DNA of 64,000 bases from an uncultured Prevotellaceae bacterium (GCA_947169115.1 CAMVOK010000005.1:1-64000); one strand, 5' to 3'. Shown: positions 1 to 9,719, counted from the stretch's first letter. The notes: generated by a model from the sequence alone, not told the origin. Program-made: numbers and translations.

Positions 1-15
1 CGCCGTTTTTCAAAG

Positions 16-50
16 AAGCCCCTGTGAGCTGATGCCCGCAGGGGCTTTTT
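16..50 (+). terminator. Rho-independent terminator of an upstream gene
   Basis: A perfect 9-bp stem (AAGCCCCTG at 16-24, CAGGGGCTT at 39-47) is followed by a T run. It closes a transcript that enters from left of the window; that gene is not visible. Confidence 0.8.
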
Positions 51-60
51 CGTGTTTTTA

Positions 61-302
61 ACTAAGTTACTTCGTCTCGGCATAAAAAACAAACATATAT
101 GTTTTGTTCTTGCTCCGTTCCTCTACGCAAGCGGCAAAGCCGATTACTTGCTCCGTTTTACTACGCAAGCGTAGCCCTTCGGTCGTCCGATTACTGCTCT
201 CAACTTTTCGTAACTCTGGCTTTGCCGAAGTTTCTTGGCACTCGGGAATGAAAAGAAAAGCAAGCTTTCCTTTCTCATTTCTCTCGTTTTTTCGTAACTT
301 TG
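61..302 (+). promoter_or_regulatory. Modular promoter region of the PL11 lyase
   Basis: The 343 bases before the lyase hold no convincing gene. Module A (63-110) recurs at 5427-5474 with one mismatch. Two related 38-47 base units follow (110-194), then module B (195-218, recurs at 5474-5497) and module D (276-301, recurs exactly at 5398-5423). The last -7 box, TAACTTTG at 295-302, has the Bacteroidetes form TAnnTTTG and lies about 40 bases before the ATG. Its -33 box (TTTCT at 271-275, 19-base spacer) is poor. Confidence 0.65.
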
Positions 303-343
303 CACTCAAGAATTTTAGTCCAGAACGCAGTAAACATGCCGAT

Positions 344-3300
344 ATGAAGAAATCTTGTATATTCCTCTCCCTCATCCTCTTGTGTGTCTGTCTCCCGGTT
401 GGGGCTCAGCGCTTCACCGACCTTCTTGGTCGCGGCTTGGTGGCCGTACAGACAGGCAGCACCAGTGGCAGTACTACCAACTTAGTGACTTGGCGACGTC
501 TGGCCGACGAGTACTACGATGTGACCTACAACCTCTACAAGGATGGGGCATTGTTGGCTTCCAGCCTCACTACCACCTGCTATGCCGACAACAATCGGGG
601 ATATGCTTCTACCCAATATCAGGTGGCCGCCGTGGTGCGCGGCGTGGAGCAGTCGAAGTGCGCTGCCATCACACCTTGGACGCAGTATGTCTATAGCATC
701 GGTGGGGGGCGTTACCCTACGGGTTACCTCGACATAGACTTGGCTACCGTGTATGACCGCGACGGAAACGACGTTACCGCCCATTACCAAAACAACGATG
801 CCGAGGTGGCTGATCTGGACGGCGACGGTGAGTTGGAAATCATCATCAAGCGCGTTAATACCTTCGATGCCGGAACCGACGACGGTAATGGGGGCACCAA
901 GGACATGTATGCCTACGACTCGCGGGAGTTTTCCGTATTTGATGCTTACGACGTTAACTGGCAGACTGGGGCGGCCACGCTGATGTGGCGTATCGACTGC
1001 GGCCCCAACATGGTGAGCCTCAGCTCCACGGAACTCAACCTTGTGGCATACGACTGGGACGAGGACGGCAGGGCCGAGGTGGCCTTGCGCGGAGCCGACG
1101 ACATGCGTGTCATAGATGGCGATGGCTCTACGCTGCTGTACACCATAGGAACGGCGGGTACCAACAAGCGAGATCAGATGGGCAGTCACTCCAACTCGCA
1201 GTATGCCTGGACCCACCGGGGCAACGAATACCTAATATATCTCAACGGTGCGACGGGAAGCCTCTATCAGAGCATGACCTATCCACTGAAGCGTTTTGAG
1301 TCGGACGAAACGGTATCCTCGAAAGGGGAGGAGGCGGCCTGGGGTGACAACTACGGCCACCGTTCGTCGAAATACTTCATGGGTGCTCCCTTCCTCGACG
1401 GACGTCGGGCCAGTCTTTTCCTTGCCCGTGGCATCTACACGCGTCACAAGATGGTGGCTCTCGACCTGAACAGAAGCACCCATCAGTGGAGCGAGCGATG
1501 GCGATGGAATTGCAACGACCCATCGAGCGACTGGTACGGTCAGGGCTATCACAACTTCATCATTGCCGACGTGGACGAGGACGGGCGTGACGAGATAGTC
1601 TATGGTTCTATGGTTATCGATGACAACGGTCGTGGACTCTCCACTACCGGATACGGTCACGGCGACGCCCAGCACGTGGGCGACTTCGACCCCTATACCA
1701 AGGGGCTTGAGTTTTTCGGTTGTCTGGAGGAAGGGCCTGTGTATGGCAGCAACTACCGCAATGCCACCACTGGTGAGGTACGCTACAAGTTCACCAACGG
1801 CAGCGACGACGGACGAGCCATGATGGGCAACTTCAGCAATGCCTATCCCGGTTGCCTTGGCCGTTCCGTGGGTTCGGGACTCATCTCCTCGGTCACCGAC
1901 GCACAGGTAATAGACAGAGCCACGGCCGATGCCGCCGACAGGGATGCCCTTTATTGGAGTCACCTCAACTTCCGAATCTACTGGGACGGCGACCTGCGTG
2001 ATGAGATTCTGGACAGCCCTGGTACAGAAAGGGAGGCGGCCGTTTACGACTACGAGAGTGGTCGATTGTTTACCAGTGTGGACTGCAACATGAACAACAA
2101 TTCGAAGAATAATCCCTGCTTCCAGGGCGACATCATCGGCGACTGGCGCGAGGAGATTATCGTGCGCCGCGGTTCGGGGCTTCGTGTTTATACTTCTGGT
2201 ATAGGCACCGACTACTCAATGCCCAGCCTGTGGTTCGACCATCAGTATCGTCAGGCCATGGTGTGGCAGATGCACGCCTATAACCAACCCCCCCATCTGA
2301 GCTACTTCCTCGGCGAACTGGAGGGCATCACCTCGGCTCCACCGCCACTGACCAACCGGGGACGCACCGAGGTGGCCAACGGTGGCACCATAGCCACCAC
2401 CACCAATCACCTGCTCCTGGCTGAAACCAACAACATGACCGTGACCGTGACCGATGGTGCGGCTCCCTACATGCTTACGGTGAACACCCCTTCGTGGGTG
2501 CAGGGCAACGACAACAATGCGTCTATTGCAACCACATATTACACCCATACCCTCACAGGCGGAGCTCTGACGGGCACCATGCGTCTGGCCAAGCAAGGCG
2601 ACGGCACGCTGGTCATGCCCTCGGCCAACCATACCTATATGGGAGGCACCAACGTGTGGGGCGGCACATTACGACTGGACAACGGTTCGCTGGCCGGCAC
2701 ACTGTGGCTCAACCGCCATACCACGTTGCAGAGTGCGGGCAGCACCTTCACGGGCGATGCCTATGCAGAGTACGGCTCCACCATCACCCCTGGCGGTAAT
2801 GGTACGCAGGGAACCCTCTCGATGGGCAGCCTGACGCTGAAGGCCGGTGCCCGTCTGCGCTTGGACGTCTTCGAGAATTTCACTGCCGATCAGCTTAGCA
2901 CCCCGTCGCTTACCCTCAGCACTCTTTCGGGCGAACCTTGGGACACCTACGGACCGCACTACCTGAAGCCAGTGATTGAGGTTGTACAACATGGTACGCT
3001 CGGCGACGGCCGCTACGATCTGGGCACCATATCCCTGGCCGCCGGCAGCGATCTCGCTGACCTTGTTCTGGAGGGCACCGAGGGTCTCAGCCGTCCCCGT
3101 TTACAGCTCATTGGCGGTCATCTCTACCTGCTCGTAGGTTCGGGTGGCTATGCTGGCGACTACACCTACTTCAACAACTTCGAGAATACAGTCGGCACCA
3201 CGGCCACGGGTTCGCAGGGCACCGAAGGCTATCTCGATGCCACCATCGTGGGTTCGGGTTCGTTTGCCGAAGAGAGTAGCCCCTACGGCACGGTGTTCCA

Positions 3301-5338
3301 GAACGTTGGGGGCAGTCAGCGCACCAACTATCTGCTTTTGCCTGCCGACGTGCTTTCGCATTCAGCAGAGAGTCACCAACTCAGCATTGGTTTCTGGGTC
3401 AACAAGTCATCGGCTACGTCCTATGACTGGGCACCCCTCTTCACGGCCTACTCCGCAGCCCCCTCTGCCAGTAATACCTACCCCATGTTGGCCTGCCAGT
3501 ACCGTGGTGTACTGCAGGTGAACTGCAATGGGTGGTGCGACTATGTGGATGAACAGAACGCGGCTGGTAGCAATACGCTCTACCATGGCGGTGACGACTG
3601 GCTTGCCGACGGCGACTGGCACCACTATATGGTGGTATTCAACGAGGAGGAGGCCAAGGTCTATTTCGACGGCGTGCTTAAGAACCAATGGGATGCCTCG
3701 CAGACCTACGTAAAGGATGAATCTACCATGTACACCACGCAACTTGGTCTCTTTACCAATGGTAGTGATCTCTCCTATATCTGTCTGGGTGGCAACCAAG
3801 CCTGGAACTGGGCAGACGATGACCCAGCCTTCAAGTTCGATGATCTCTACATCACCAATAAGGCTCTCACGCCGGATGACATCGAGCGCATCTTGTTCGA
3901 GAAGAATCCCTCCGCCCTCATTGCGAGCAACCGTGGTGATTTGACCCGCTATATCAACGGTGACTTCCAAACCGATGCCATGGGATGGACGGGTGGCACT
4001 TGGTGCAATTGGGTGCCCGGACGCAGCTGGCGGGGCACGGGCTACGCCAACAGTCACTACGAGCGCACAACTGATGGAACCATGAGTTTGACGCTCCCAA
4101 ACATGCCAGCTGGCACCTACAAGGTGGTGGCCGCAGCCCGTAGCTATGCCGGCGGACAGATTATTCCTCAGCTGGCGGGAACTAACGGCAACGGGTTGAC
4201 TGGGGTGGGGGACAGTCGAACTGTAGCTCTGAATACGGCCAAGTCGCGCGAGATAAACCTGAACGGTGTGGAGATGCCCTATAACGGCACTTCGAGCACC
4301 TACGGCGGATTCACCACCAACGAGTGGGGACACAACTGGCAGTGGATATCGGCCACGGGCACCTTGGCTACTGAGGGTGACCTGACGATAAACTTCAACT
4401 GCACGGGAACGGCGTGGATGGCCATTGACGACGTTCACCTCTACTGCACACGTCTCTCTGGCACCAACTACTGTGCCTCGCCCGGCATGTTAAGCGGCAA
4501 CTACTTGTTCACAAACAGTGGTAAGGTCACCACCTGCGACCTTGTGGTTACGAACCCCAACATTATCGTCCGTTCCCAGTGGCCTGTCACCACGGCCACC
4601 GGCGACCAAATGAACAACAACTACATCAACAGCGGTGGATTGGTAATGAACCGTATGGTGCTCTACGACGGATTCGACTTCAATGACTACGTGGAGGGTG
4701 GCGGCTACCGCATCACCAACGGAGCCACACTCTACCGCCAGATGCCGGCCGGACAATGGTGTACGCTCATGGTACCCTTCTATCCCACGAACCTCGATAC
4801 TCGCAAGGTGCCCTCGTCACTCGCTGACGGTGTGCTGAACTTTGCCGACGCACCAGGCACTAACATGAATAACGAACCTATGCTGGTTAGGAGTTCGGGA
4901 GGACTGACGTCCGTTACGGGTATCCGCAACGGCACATACGGTACGGGCTACAATGACATGGAACATGGCTCCGGTGCTCCCATGCGCGGTACCTACACCC
5001 GCATCACTGATTTACGAGCCGCTGCAGGCGATGTGGCCTATACTTACGTGGTCAGTCGCAAGGCTGGTGAAGATGAGGACAAACTCTTCCTCGTCAACAG
5101 TGTGGTGGGGGTCAGTCCCTTCCGCGCCTATTTCTATGTGCCCAATGGCGTCAGTGCCGTGAAGTCAGAGACTCTTCGTCTCAACTTCGACGATATCACC
5201 CCCGTCCTTTCTGTATCTGGGGTGTCTGGTCGCGCTTCGGAGGTCTATGACCTCGCAGGTCGGCGACTGTACCACGGTGTGCTTCGCCCCGGACTCTACA
5301 TCGTGAACGGACGTAAGCTACACGTGAGACAGCAGTAG
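344..5338 (+). CDS. Secreted multi-domain rhamnogalacturonan lyase (PL11-type)
   Basis: 1664 residues from ATG 344. This start is chosen because it begins a clean signal peptide (MKKSCIFLSLILLCVCLPVG) about 40 bases after a -7 box; the frame is open back to 104. Residues about 26-660 match rhamnogalacturonan lyases of family PL11: the start RGLVAVQT..SWR-like, then acidic calcium-type loops DLDGDGELE, DWDEDGRAE and DVDEDGRDE. These enzymes cut the rhamnose-galacturonate backbone of pectin. Residues 675-870 look like beta-helical autotransporter-associated repeats (GGTNVWGGTLRLDNG). About 940-1185 is LamG-like, and 1200-1370 a carbohydrate-binding-like module ending AIDDVHLYC. The C-terminus (YDLAGRRL..GLYIVNGRK) resembles a type IX sorting tail. 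PL11 enzymes are usually about 600 residues, so this is a large surface form. Inferred role: pectin attack outside the cell. Confidence 0.88.
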   Translation: MKKSCIFLSLILLCVCLPVGAQRFTDLLGRGLVAVQTGSTSGSTTNLVTWRRLADEYYDVTYNLYKDGALLASSLTTTCYADNNRGYASTQYQVAAVVRGVEQSKCAAITPWTQYVYSIGGGRYPTGYLDIDLATVYDRDGNDVTAHYQNNDAEVADLDGDGELEIIIKRVNTFDAGTDDGNGGTKDMYAYDSREFSVFDAYDVNWQTGAATLMWRIDCGPNMVSLSSTELNLVAYDWDEDGRAEVALRGADDMRVIDGDGSTLLYTIGTAGTNKRDQMGSHSNSQYAWTHRGNEYLIYLNGATGSLYQSMTYPLKRFESDETVSSKGEEAAWGDNYGHRSSKYFMGAPFLDGRRASLFLARGIYTRHKMVALDLNRSTHQWSERWRWNCNDPSSDWYGQGYHNFIIADVDEDGRDEIVYGSMVIDDNGRGLSTTGYGHGDAQHVGDFDPYTKGLEFFGCLEEGPVYGSNYRNATTGEVRYKFTNGSDDGRAMMGNFSNAYPGCLGRSVGSGLISSVTDAQVIDRATADAADRDALYWSHLNFRIYWDGDLRDEILDSPGTEREAAVYDYESGRLFTSVDCNMNNNSKNNPCFQGDIIGDWREEIIVRRGSGLRVYTSGIGTDYSMPSLWFDHQYRQAMVWQMHAYNQPPHLSYFLGELEGITSAPPPLTNRGRTEVANGGTIATTTNHLLLAETNNMTVTVTDGAAPYMLTVNTPSWVQGNDNNASIATTYYTHTLTGGALTGTMRLAKQGDGTLVMPSANHTYMGGTNVWGGTLRLDNGSLAGTLWLNRHTTLQSAGSTFTGDAYAEYGSTITPGGNGTQGTLSMGSLTLKAGARLRLDVFENFTADQLSTPSLTLSTLSGEPWDTYGPHYLKPVIEVVQHGTLGDGRYDLGTISLAAGSDLADLVLEGTEGLSRPRLQLIGGHLYLLVGSGGYAGDYTYFNNFENTVGTTATGSQGTEGYLDATIVGSGSFAEESSPYGTVFQNVGGSQRTNYLLLPADVLSHSAESHQLSIGFWVNKSSATSYDWAPLFTAYSAAPSASNTYPMLACQYRGVLQVNCNGWCDYVDEQNAAGSNTLYHGGDDWLADGDWHHYMVVFNEEEAKVYFDGVLKNQWDASQTYVKDESTMYTTQLGLFTNGSDLSYICLGGNQAWNWADDDPAFKFDDLYITNKALTPDDIERILFEKNPSALIASNRGDLTRYINGDFQTDAMGWTGGTWCNWVPGRSWRGTGYANSHYERTTDGTMSLTLPNMPAGTYKVVAAARSYAGGQIIPQLAGTNGNGLTGVGDSRTVALNTAKSREINLNGVEMPYNGTSSTYGGFTTNEWGHNWQWISATGTLATEGDLTINFNCTGTAWMAIDDVHLYCTRLSGTNYCASPGMLSGNYLFTNSGKVTTCDLVVTNPNIIVRSQWPVTTATGDQMNNNYINSGGLVMNRMVLYDGFDFNDYVEGGGYRITNGATLYRQMPAGQWCTLMVPFYPTNLDTRKVPSSLADGVLNFADAPGTNMNNEPMLVRSSGGLTSVTGIRNGTYGTGYNDMEHGSGAPMRGTYTRITDLRAAAGDVAYTYVVSRKAGEDEDKLFLVNSVVGVSPFRAYFYVPNGVSAVKSETLRLNFDDITPVLSVSGVSGRASEVYDLAGRRLYHGVLRPGLYIVNGRKLHVRQQ

Positions 5339-5346
5339 TTTGACCC

Positions 5347-5379
5347 TCCGACGGTGTCTTAGATAGACATCACTTCGGA
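5347..5379 (+). terminator. Possible terminator hairpin after the lyase
   Basis: An imperfect hairpin (TCCGA at 5347-5351 with TCGGA at 5375-5379; inner GTGTCT/AGACA) sits 9 bases after the stop. It lacks a clear T run, so it is weak as an intrinsic terminator. Confidence 0.35.
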
Positions 5380-5397
5380 AATGCTAAATGAATTTGG

Positions 5398-5497
5398 CAT
5401 TTCTCTCGTTTTTTCGTAACTTTAGATAAGTTACTTCGTCTCGGCATAAAAAACAAACATATTTGTTTTGTTCTGCTCTCGACTTTTCGTAACTTTG
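5398..5497 (+). promoter_or_regulatory. Tandem promoters of the endonuclease I gene
   Basis: Two Bacteroidetes-type promoters lie in tandem. The first has TTTGG at 5393-5397, a 19-base spacer and TAACTTTA at 5417-5424. The second has TTTTG at 5466-5470, a 19-base spacer and TAACTTTG at 5490-5497, 21 bases before the ATG. The stretch is built from the same modules as the lyase upstream region, but in a different order. Confidence 0.7.
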
Positions 5498-5518
5498 TGA
5501 GCTGGAAAGTTTATTGAT

Positions 5519-7819
5519 ATGAGAAGGTTTTCTTTATTCTTAATTGCATCTTTGCTGCTGTGTCTTTCTCAGGCACAGAACGACTATTACCGTAGTGTAG
5601 AAGGACTAAGAAAAGCTGAGTTGAAGACGGCTTTGCACGACTTGATACAGCCCGCACGTGTGTTGAGCTATGGCGGAAAGGGCGAGGGATATACTTGGGC
5701 CGGTTTCTATGAGACGGATATGTTGGAGGGTGGCTATGTACGTGACCGTTATAGCCATGTACAACGGCAGTTCAATGCCGATAAAACGGCAGTTTCAAAC
5801 ATGAATATCGAACATATCTGGGCAAACAGCTGGTGGGGACATGTTGTCAATAACGCCTATTGTGACCTCTTCAATCTTTATCCAGCTGATGCTACGGCCA
5901 ATGGTAGAAAGAGTAATAATCCCATTGGTGTAGTGGATGGTGCTGTTGCTTACGAAAACGGTGTGGTAAAGGTAGGAAAATCTACCAGTTACCGTACAGA
6001 CTCGATTATCACGGTATGGGAACCTGCCGATGAATGGAAAGGAGACTTTGCACGTACCTATTTCTATATGGCTACCTGCTATCAGCACATGCGTGACTTG
6101 TGGACGACCAACGAAGGGTGGCTGACCGTGGACGGTTCGGACTGGCCCACCATGCGTCCTTGGGTCTATCAACTGATGTTGCAGTGGGCTAAGGTGGACC
6201 CTGTGGATGATATTGAACGTGACCGTAATGAAGTGATTTACGGGATTCAGGGCAATAGGAATCCTTTTGTAGATTATCCCCAACTCTGTGAGTATGTCTG
6301 GGGCGATAGTACGGAATGGCGTTTCTATATTGATGCCCATTCTACGGAGGCCGAGCTTTTTGTCCCTGCGGCTTCGCAGCGCATCGACTATGGTTTGCAA
6401 GCACTGAGCCGTGGGCTGGAAACTTTCATCACCATCCGCGGACGTAATATTGAGGGTGGTGTGGATGTTGCAGTGGATAATGACTTGTTCCAGCTGGGTA
6501 CGACACATATTGATGCCGGACAGTTGACGGAAGGCTTTGACTTGCCTTTGACCGTGAAGCCAGCATCAGCAGGGACTTACAAGACGCTGCTGACTATCAC
6601 TGGCGAGGGTTTCTCGCAGGTGGATACACTGGAGGTGGCTTTTGTGGATGGAATACCAGCCTATGCGGCTACGGATATTGTGTGTAGTGTGAATGTCCGT
6701 CGTTTTACGGCCAACTGGATGGATTTCCAGGCTGGAGCGGAATATACGCTGGATGTATATACCAAGGATGGTAATGGCAATCGCAAGGATATTAAGACCT
6801 TTACTACGACCGATACCTATTATCAGGTGACGGGCGTACAGGCCAGGACAACGTATTTTTACACGGTTTCCATAGTTAAGAACGGAGAACTTATGGCATC
6901 GTCCAACGAAGTGGCTGTGACTATGCCTGATATTAATCCCGTATTCTCTGTTTCGCCTTCGGCAGTATCCTTTGCCACTGTGCCTGGGCGCCCCAGCGAT
7001 GAGGTGCAAATGTCGATAACGGCCTTGGCTGTGCCTGAATATATGGCGAATGTATCGGTGGATGTTCCCTTCGAGGTGAGTGCCGATGGCGAGGAGTGGG
7101 GGACAACGTTGACACTGATGGGTAGTGACATGAAGTTCTGGGTGCGTTTTGGAGCCATAGACACCGAAGGCGAATACGAGGGAGAGATGGTTGTGAGCAC
7201 AAAGGGGGTGGATGAGCGCATTGTTACCCTGATGGCTTCGGTAGATGCCCAAAAGTCTTTCTTTGAGGATTTTGAGACCGGCAGCAAGGGAGGCTATGCA
7301 GAGGCTTCTGTCGCCTGTACGGCCACGATGTGGAAGATGACGGATGCCTTGATGGCAGGCGATGATAACCGCAATGGAGGAAAGAGTGTCAGGATGCGTG
7401 CCCAGGGTTCCATAGAGATGCAGGCCGACAAGTCAGAGGGCTGCGACTCTCTGTGGTTCTATACGGGTCTGTATAATAAGGATAAGGGCGTGCGTCTTTC
7501 GGTCTATTATTCGCTGGATGGCGGTCAACAGTGGACGCTTGTGGCACCGGAGATGGAAGTGGGCAGTTGGCAGCGTTATGGCTATGAGTTGCAAGTGAAG
7601 GGCGACATTCGTCTGCGTTTCCAGTGTAATGCCAGTGGCAACAAACGCATCAACATTGATGATGTGCAGATGAGCGATTATCGCGACCCAGACTTTGTTC
7701 GTTCAATTGACAATGAACAATTAAGAATAGAAGATGAGTTTGATTTGAGCGGTCGTCGTGTTGCCGTTAAGTCGCGTGGTGTTGTCATTCGCAATGGAAG
7801 GAAAACGATATATCCATAA
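5519..7819 (+). CDS. Secreted endonuclease I family nuclease with C-terminal sorting tail
   Basis: 766 residues with signal peptide (MRRFSLFLIASLLLCLSQAQ). Residues about 40-260 are an endonuclease I (EndA/NucM-type) domain. The metal-finger motif NIEHIWANSWW contains the likely catalytic His99, followed by NLYPADATANGRKSNNP and further family motifs. Such enzymes cut DNA non-specifically outside the cell or in the periplasm. A fibronectin III-like stretch (about 395-480), a second beta region, and a module like those of adhesins (about 580-725, ending NIDDVQM) follow. The final residues (DLSGRRVAV..GVVIRNGRK) resemble a type IX secretion signal. It has its own promoter. Inferred role: degradation of extracellular DNA, together with the nucleases at 14.2 and 21.6 kb. 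Confidence 0.88.
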   Translation: MRRFSLFLIASLLLCLSQAQNDYYRSVEGLRKAELKTALHDLIQPARVLSYGGKGEGYTWAGFYETDMLEGGYVRDRYSHVQRQFNADKTAVSNMNIEHIWANSWWGHVVNNAYCDLFNLYPADATANGRKSNNPIGVVDGAVAYENGVVKVGKSTSYRTDSIITVWEPADEWKGDFARTYFYMATCYQHMRDLWTTNEGWLTVDGSDWPTMRPWVYQLMLQWAKVDPVDDIERDRNEVIYGIQGNRNPFVDYPQLCEYVWGDSTEWRFYIDAHSTEAELFVPAASQRIDYGLQALSRGLETFITIRGRNIEGGVDVAVDNDLFQLGTTHIDAGQLTEGFDLPLTVKPASAGTYKTLLTITGEGFSQVDTLEVAFVDGIPAYAATDIVCSVNVRRFTANWMDFQAGAEYTLDVYTKDGNGNRKDIKTFTTTDTYYQVTGVQARTTYFYTVSIVKNGELMASSNEVAVTMPDINPVFSVSPSAVSFATVPGRPSDEVQMSITALAVPEYMANVSVDVPFEVSADGEEWGTTLTLMGSDMKFWVRFGAIDTEGEYEGEMVVSTKGVDERIVTLMASVDAQKSFFEDFETGSKGGYAEASVACTATMWKMTDALMAGDDNRNGGKSVRMRAQGSIEMQADKSEGCDSLWFYTGLYNKDKGVRLSVYYSLDGGQQWTLVAPEMEVGSWQRYGYELQVKGDIRLRFQCNASGNKRINIDDVQMSDYRDPDFVRSIDNEQLRIEDEFDLSGRRVAVKSRGVVIRNGRKTIYP

Positions 7820-7838
7820 TCCTTAATTCTTACCAGAT

Positions 7839-8603
7839 TTGCGTTACTTCATTCAGTTGAGTTACGACGGCACAGCCTATCACGGTTGGCAGATACAGCC
7901 AAACGGTGTGAGTGTGCAGGAGACCTTGCAAAAGGGCCTTTCCACGATTTTGCGCCAACCTGTCGAGGTCGTTGGTGCTGGTCGTACGGACGCTGGTGTG
8001 CACGCTCGTATGATGGTCGCACACATGGATAGTGCAGATGTACTGGATACCAGTCAGCTCTGTTACAAGTTAAATAAACTTCTCCCGCCAGACATTGCCG
8101 TGCAGCGCATCTGGCCTGTGACTGACGATATGCACGCCCGTTTCTCGGCTACGTCACGCACATACCATTATCACATTCATATGAACAAATCCCCTTTCCT
8201 GCGTCATTATAGTTGGCAGGTGAACTATCCGCTTGACTTCGAAAAGATGAATGAGGCGGCCCGACGACTTCTCGACTACGAGGACTTTACCAGTTTCAGC
8301 AAAACGCAAACCGATACGAAGACAAATATATGCCATATCACTGAGGCGCGATGGGAAAAAGTAACTACTCCCTTCCTTACAAGCGAGGGGCAAGGGGGAG
8401 AGTCTTGGATGTTTACTATTACGGCCAATCGTTTTCTCCGCAATATGGTGCGTGCCATTGTGGGTACATTGATGGAGGTGGGACGTGGCCGTATGTCGGT
8501 GGAGGAGTTTTGTCAGGTAATCGAACGCAAAGACCGCTGTTCGGCTGGTGAGAGTGTGCCTGGGCATGCTCTGTTTTTGGTGGATGTTGGGTATAATGCA
8601 TAA
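7839..8603 (+). CDS. truA: tRNA pseudouridine synthase A
   Basis: 254 residues; isomerises U38-40 in tRNA anticodon stems to pseudouridine in the cytoplasm. The catalytic motif [11 protein letters not shown] holds the nucleophile Asp51; NRFLRNMVR near residue 195-203 is the second conserved block. The start is TTG at 7839, the only start codon that gives the usual N-terminus [17 protein letters not shown]; no in-frame ATG lies close. An odd segment, [14 protein letters not shown] (around 8366-8407), sits between two conserved blocks. It is encoded by a CT/AG-rich near-palindrome like the intergenic repeats. It begins 19 bases after the endonuclease stop and may be co-transcribed. Confidence 0.93.
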   Translation: MRYFIQLSYDGTAYHGWQIQPNGVSVQETLQKGLSTILRQPVEVVGAGRTDAGVHARMMVAHMDSADVLDTSQLCYKLNKLLPPDIAVQRIWPVTDDMHARFSATSRTYHYHIHMNKSPFLRHYSWQVNYPLDFEKMNEAARRLLDYEDFTSFSKTQTDTKTNICHITEARWEKVTTPFLTSEGQGGESWMFTITANRFLRNMVRAIVGTLMEVGRGRMSVEEFCQVIERKDRCSAGESVPGHALFLVDVGYNA

Positions 8604-8726
8604 TGGTTAAATAATAAATGATAAATGATAAATAATAAATGAAAAAAACAAATGGTAAATGAGAGATGGTAAATGATTAAATTGTAAATAAATCGTAAAT
8701 TGTAAATAGCTAAATGGTAAATTGAG
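8604..8726. repeat. Degenerate TAAATGG/ATAAATG heptamer array
   Basis: The gap between truA and the transporter gene consists almost wholly of 7-base words such as TAAATGA and TAAATGG. The same words recur at 35182-35312 and 49965-50057. No promoter or gene is visible in it. Confidence 0.7.
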
Positions 8727-9680
8727 ATGGTTTGGTTGTTATTTGCGTTTCTCAGTGCTGCCCTTCTGGGTTTCTACGATGTCTTCAAGAAAAAGGCATT
8801 GCAGGGAAATGCTGTCATCCCTATATTGTTCCTCAATACCTTGTTTTCCTCGCTTATCTTTTTACCCGTAGCTTTGCTGCCTGAGGTGCCCTTTGGGGGA
8901 TGGGACGTGCAGAAGTATATTGTGGGCAAGAGTCTGATAGTGCTTTCGTCGTGGTTGTGTGGGTATTATGGCATGAAACACCTGCCCCTGACCATGGTTG
9001 GTCCGATTAATGCCACGCGCCCCGTCATGGTGTTGTTGGGAGCCTTGCTTTTATTTGGTGAACGCCTCAATGTTTATCAGTGGATAGGCGTGATGTTTGC
9101 CATCCTCAGTTTTTATATGCTCAGTCGCTCCGGTAAGAAGGAAGGTATCGACTTCCGCCACAATCGTTGGATTCTGTGTATCGTTCTTGCCGCTGTGTTG
9201 GGTGCGCTGAGTGGCTTGTATGACAAATTCCTGATGGCTGCGCCAGAGGCTGGTGGCGTGGGGCTGAACCGACTGACGGTGCAGAGCTACTTCAACTTCT
9301 ATCAGTGCGTGATTATGGGTGGGGTACTCTATATGGTGAAGAGTGAAGAACGAAGAACGAAGAATAAAAATAACAACATGAAATGGGCATCTCTACCCCA
9401 AAGGAAAAGTAGTGATTCTTCACTTTTTGTTCTTCACTCTTCACTTCCGTATATAGTAGGTGTCAGCCTCTTCCTTAGTGCAGCAGACTTTGCATACTTC
9501 TATGCTCTCAGTTTGCCTGGGGCTATGATTAGTGTGGTGAGCATGGTACGTCGTGCTTCGGTACTGGTTAGTTTTTCCGTAGGTGCACTGGTGTTCCATG
9601 AGAAAAACCTGCGTTCGAAGGCTATCGACCTGACACTAGTCCTCCTAAGTATGATACTTCTTTATTTAGGGACGAAATAA
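8727..9680 (+). CDS. EamA/DMT-family membrane transporter
   Basis: 317 residues, mostly hydrophobic, with two halves of about five membrane helices each, as in drug/metabolite transporter (EamA) proteins. The conserved helix end MVGPINATRPVMVLLGALLLFGE is typical of the first half. Substrate unknown. Between the halves lies a hydrophilic stretch (residues about 204-239) encoded by 9336-9444. This stretch is bounded by a perfect 16-bp inverted repeat and resembles intergenic repeat DNA; the frame is kept. It probably forms a cytoplasmic or periplasmic loop. It is followed within 30 bases by the DUF3256 gene. Confidence 0.85.
   Translation: MVWLLFAFLSAALLGFYDVFKKKALQGNAVIPILFLNTLFSSLIFLPVALLPEVPFGGWDVQKYIVGKSLIVLSSWLCGYYGMKHLPLTMVGPINATRPVMVLLGALLLFGERLNVYQWIGVMFAILSFYMLSRSGKKEGIDFRHNRWILCIVLAAVLGALSGLYDKFLMAAPEAGGVGLNRLTVQSYFNFYQCVIMGGVLYMVKSEERRTKNKNNNMKWASLPQRKSSDSSLFVLHSSLPYIVGVSLFLSAADFAYFYALSLPGAMISVVSMVRRASVLVSFSVGALVFHEKNLRSKAIDLTLVLLSMILLYLGTK
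9336..9444. repeat. In-frame repeat insert with 16-bp inverted ends
   Basis: GTGAAGAGTGAAGAAC at 9336-9351 and its exact reverse complement at 9429-9444 flank about 77 bases, inside the EamA transporter gene. The arms are GAAGAAC/TGAAGA heptad-like repeats of the kind found between genes in this window. Confidence 0.85.
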
Positions 9681-9719
9681 TGTACAATGAATAATGAATA
9701 AAGGATAATGGATAATAAG

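Noticed and set aside
482..4438. Long open frames on the minus strand across the lyase gene
   Set aside because: They are shadows of a GC-biased, strongly coding plus-strand gene; no start signals or family motifs.
8604..8726. CRISPR array
   Set aside because: The repeats are 7-base words without unique spacers of constant length.
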